Positions 41,216 through 43,625 of a stretch of 43,625 nucleotides of DNA are shown piece after piece. Both the position numbers and the translations under genes were made by a program. Positions within the stretch are counted from its first letter, which is position 1; each line of letters starts with the position of its first letter. Source of the stretch: a virus. The notes under the pieces are model-generated. The model saw only the letters and a list, made by a program, of their open reading frames with translations, was not told the origin of the DNA and searched no databases. The stretch lies in IMG/VR virus record IMGVR_UViG_3300032954_000033, positions 1 to 43,625 of that record; one strand, 5' to 3'.

Positions 41216-41515
41216 CTACTTGGGGCTGTCAACAAGTAGTTTCTTCAAGTTCTCAATCTCTCGCTCCACCGAGGGTCTTATCCTTGCTGCTCTTCCTCGG
41301 CAGTACGGCAATGCTCTTGTCAACCTCGCGATCCGATACCTCACGTACTCCGGCCGCTGTTTCCAGTCGCGGGGGAAGGGTTTTGAGAAGTCTGGGTACC
41401 GGTCCCATTTATGTCCTCCGCAGCGTGGACAACACTCCTTGTGGTAAGCGTACCCTCCCACAAGGTGCCAGTTGTACCAACTAGGGATAGGTTTCGCGCA
41501 TCCGTGACACATCAT
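41216..41515 (-). CDS. Small zinc-finger protein
   Basis: The 99-residue product has CHGC, HKECCPRC and a later H/K-rich helix. The first 40 residues hold two Cys pairs plus His (CHGC near the start, HKECCPRCGGHK at residues ~25-36), typical of a small LIM-like or treble-clef zinc site. The C-terminal half is Arg-rich and helical, favouring nucleic-acid contact. The start overlaps the previous stop (ATGA). Confidence 0.65.
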   Translation of the reverse strand: MMCHGCAKPIPSWYNWHLVGGYAYHKECCPRCGGHKWDRYPDFSKPFPRDWKQRPEYVRYRIARLTRALPYCRGRAARIRPSVEREIENLKKLLVDSPK

Positions 41516-41691
41516 TGTTTATCCCAAATCTTCCCCAACTTTTCTTTTTGCTTGTCCGTCAGAGAATGCTTCCTCTCCCACTGGTCGCTGATACTCTCCA
41601 CGAACCCCTTCTCCCAGTTATCGAGCTTCTTCTCGTCTATTCCATCAAGAATATAATCGATGGCATCATCGGTGAGTTCCTCAAGTCGCAT
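41512..41691 (-). CDS. Small acidic/basic helical protein
   Basis: Starting from ATG 41691, the 59-residue product reads RLEELTDDAIDYILDG, WEKGFVESISDQWERKHSLTDKQKEKLGKIWDKQ. The WEKxFxESI...LTDKQxEKLxKI pattern is common in small phage proteins of replication modules, from memory. A TTG 27 bases upstream would add a Cys-rich extension but has no ribosome site. Function unknown. Confidence 0.65.
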   Translation of the reverse strand: MRLEELTDDAIDYILDGIDEKKLDNWEKGFVESISDQWERKHSLTDKQKEKLGKIWDKQ

Positions 41692-41692
41692 C

Positions 41693-41812
41693 TCACAACC
41701 CCCCAAACAACAACTCAATCCAATCCCACACGTCGTAATCGTCGCCGTCTTCTTGGTCGTCGGAGAGGAGTCTCAAAGCTCGGCTCCTTCGGGGAAGCGT
41801 GTGGTCTTCCAC
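41693..41812 (-). CDS. Possible 39-residue small protein
   Basis: The frame starts at GTG 41812 and ends with TGA one base before the next ATG (TGAGATG). It encodes an Arg-rich start and a strongly acidic, aromatic end, DDQEDGDDYDVWDWIELLFGGL. The sharp acidic-aromatic end and the tight coupling suggest a real protein, but the ORF is short and there is only a weak AGAAG upstream. It fills most of the 140-base gap after the polymerase gene. Confidence 0.4.
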   Translation of the reverse strand: MEDHTLPRRSRALRLLSDDQEDGDDYDVWDWIELLFGGL

Positions 41813-41834
41813 AGCTTCTTCTCATCCACCGCCG

Positions 41835-43625
41835 CTACTCGATCTTGTTCTGATCCGTCCAATTCTCCCCCCACGATGGGTCCGCGGGGATCACCAGCTT
41901 CGGTAACTCCGGCGTCCCAATTTCCATGCACTCTCTTATCCATTTCGCCACTTCCTTTGGTTCGTACTTCTTGTCTACGTAAAACAAAATCTCATCATGA
42001 ATCTGCAGCACTGGAATCAGTCTAGGATGGTTCTCTGCGTTCAGCAAGGCGTACTTCGTAACGTGTGCTACAGGATTGGAACCCCACATGGCCGCGGCCG
42101 TCTTCAGCCGATCCTCCTCGAACCCATAACTCGCCAGTACGTACCCCGTCGGCGGCCTCACGCACCGTTCCCTCTCCACTTGCTTCGTAATCTCCATCTG
42201 CAAGCCACGTAACTTCGGGAACCCCGCGAAGTACTTCATTGTCACCGCGAGCGCCTTCTTCCGATTCTCCCAACTCGCCGCGCCGAACGCTCTCCGCGCC
42301 AGGTTAATCCCCGTGAACGTCACGATTTTCCCGAAGACCCTCCAGTCGGGAAACGCCACCCTCACCCCCGCGCGGATCTCAGCCTGTATCCTCGGCTTCC
42401 CGAATTCCGTCGGCGTGAGGAGTTTAATTCCCTCCATGTAATCCGTCGCATGTGTGACGGTCTTCGCCGCCTCTCGCGCGTTCCCTTGAGAAATCGCAAA
42501 CGGATCGTCTTCCTTAATCTCAATCATATCCCGCATGTGGGCGTGGAAGTCTATGTTCGGGATGGAATCGTAGCCAGCGAGGTGGAGGAAGACGCGGTTT
42601 TCGGCGTTCTTGAGGTCAGCGCGGTAGAGATAATAACTGTCTGGCGCAACAATGGCTCGCCGGATTCGTTTTCCGAGCGACTCTCCTGTAGCACGATCGC
42701 GCCGCCGCTTCGCAACGTTTTGTAGATTCGGATTGCTGCACGCAAGGCGACCAGTGGAAGTGAAGAACTGGAGGTTGCAATGGATGAACCCGGAGCCATC
42801 GACATAGCCAGTCCAAGTGTTTCTGTCATAGTCGAAACATCGTGGAGCAAACCATCTATCGGGACCGTTCCCGAGTTCCTTGTAATCAAGTAACTTCTCC
42901 AACTCCTCATCGTCCTCCTCCTCCACTGCATCCCTGATTGTCTGCTCTTGTGCGTTCTCTAGTAGAATTCCCTTCGCCTTGAAGTAACTCACCACTTGCT
43001 TTGGAGAATCAGGGTTGAAAGGGAAAGTCTTCGCCGTCTCCTCGCAGGCCCTCTCGAAATCCCCACGGAGTTTATCTACATACGGCACATCCACCTTCAC
43101 CCCTCTCTCCCGCATCTTCGCCAGAACGTGCGCCACGTCCCGGTGTAACGGATACAACTTATCCACCCCCAACATCCTCGCGCGCTGAAGCATCTTCGGA
43201 AACGCTTTCACTGGCCAGTAACAGTCATTCCCGTTGTACCCGAACGCGTCGTGCTTCGGGCACGGCCGGGACTCCAGGAGACACTGTTCCTCCCCCACAC
43301 ACTCTTTCCAGTTCGGCACGGCTTCGTAGAAGGAACAGTAGGCAAACAAATTCATGAACCCACGTCCGCGTTTCTCCCCCTCCTCGTCGTCGGCTTTCTT
43401 CGTTCCCTTACACAGGGACATATTCGTCAACCAGTGCCAGAGAATCGTGTCCTCTACTTGCCCAAGAGAAATGTGAATACCTTCTGCATCAGCGACGGGA
43501 AGATCAGCAGACACAACATTGTGACCCAGAATCCGAGCAGCAGGAAATCGAGAAAGTAACTCCAAAAAATAATGCTTTGCATCCTCGTACGGGGCAGAAA
43601 CGGTTCGTTCGCCATCGGAGACTCC
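41835..43625 (-). CDS. Family A DNA polymerase, 5' end outside the window
   Basis: The frame is open to the right edge, so the N-terminus is missing. The visible part has a 3'-5' exonuclease-like section (GHNVVSADLPVADAEG, then VEDTILWHWL). Next come TGRLACSNPNLQNV, motif A-like ADLKNAENRVFLHLAG (catalytic Asp and Glu kept; the usual SQIEL is replaced), motif B-like NAREAAKTVTHATDYMEG (Arg and Lys kept), and motif C LQIHDEILFYV (bases 41993-42001 encode HDE). It is thus a likely active replicative polymerase, first in the minus-strand series seen here. The usual Phe/Tyr position in motif B aligns by eye with His. Confidence 0.85.
   Translation of the reverse strand, partial: GVSDGERTVSAPYEDAKHYFLELLSRFPAARILGHNVVSADLPVADAEGIHISLGQVEDTILWHWLTNMSLCKGTKKADDEEGEKRGRGFMNLFAYCSFYEAVPNWKECVGEEQCLLESRPCPKHDAFGYNGNDCYWPVKAFPKMLQRARMLGVDKLYPLHRDVAHVLAKMRERGVKVDVPYVDKLRGDFERACEETAKTFPFNPDSPKQVVSYFKAKGILLENAQEQTIRDAVEEEDDEELEKLLDYKELGNGPDRWFAPRCFDYDRNTWTGYVDGSGFIHCNLQFFTSTGRLACSNPNLQNVAKRRRDRATGESLGKRIRRAIVAPDSYYLYRADLKNAENRVFLHLAGYDSIPNIDFHAHMRDMIEIKEDDPFAISQGNAREAAKTVTHATDYMEGIKLLTPTEFGKPRIQAEIRAGVRVAFPDWRVFGKIVTFTGINLARRAFGAASWENRKKALAVTMKYFAGFPKLRGLQMEITKQVERERCVRPPTGYVLASYGFEEDRLKTAAAMWGSNPVAHVTKYALLNAENHPRLIPVLQIHDEILFYVDKKYEPKEVAKWIRECMEIGTPELPKLVIPADPSWGENWTDQNKIE

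Noticed and set aside
1-43625. CRISPR array, IS element, integrase, terminase or tRNA cluster
   Set aside because: No regular direct repeats with spacers, no transposase or integrase motifs, no ATPase/nuclease terminase blocks and no tRNA folds were found by eye; terminase probably lies outside the window.

Overview
The window looks like about 43.6 kb of a short-tailed (podovirus-like) tailed dsDNA phage genome. The head genes are portal, scaffold-like and HK97-type capsid proteins. They are followed by an adaptor-sized protein, a ~990-residue nozzle-like protein and large low-complexity internal virion-type proteins. I see no tape measure, sheath or tube protein. A family A DNA polymerase runs off the right end. 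No terminase or integrase is visible. Seven phage proteins carry Sec signal peptides ending in Ala/Gly followed by Gln, and the secreted repertoire (regulatory-like beta domains, beta-helix, Ig-like domains) resembles that of Acidobacteriota. The host assignment is an inference from style, not proof.

Layout: 0-2.2 kb holds small, tightly packed, partly overlapping genes, several with Cys motifs. 2.2-11.9 kb is the head module: portal, endonuclease VII-like HNH gene, scaffold candidate, and a major capsid gene split by a group I intron whose LAGLIDADG ORF is fused in frame to capsid exon 1. Then come a secreted-type virion protein and two conserved unknowns. 11.9-24.1 kb is a striking run of five genes with signal peptides, including a 2151-residue fibre-like protein and a beta-helix protein. 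24.1-36.2 kb is the tail and internal virion module. It contains a second HNH gene behind an RBS-sequestering hairpin, and a nozzle-like gene that appears to need a +1 frameshift at a prfB-like site. 36.2-37.0 kb is a lysis cassette (M15 peptidase, holin candidate).

From 36.96 kb to the right end all genes are on the minus strand and converge on the virion genes. Read right to left they are DNA polymerase, small proteins, a signal-peptide beta-barrel candidate, membrane or coiled-coil small proteins, a calcineurin-type phosphoesterase, small regulators and a YfbR-like HD phosphohydrolase. This is a replication and host-takeover operon.

The most notable items are: (1) the run of virion-position proteins with Sec signals and a uniform Gln at +1; (2) the capsid-gene group I intron with P1, P3, P4, P7 and P9 traceable by eye; (3) the RBS hairpin with an internal -10 box before the second HNH gene, resembling the control logic of T4 homing endonucleases; and (4) a prfB-like +1 frameshift in the nozzle gene. 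All calls come from reading the sequence; no database search was run.
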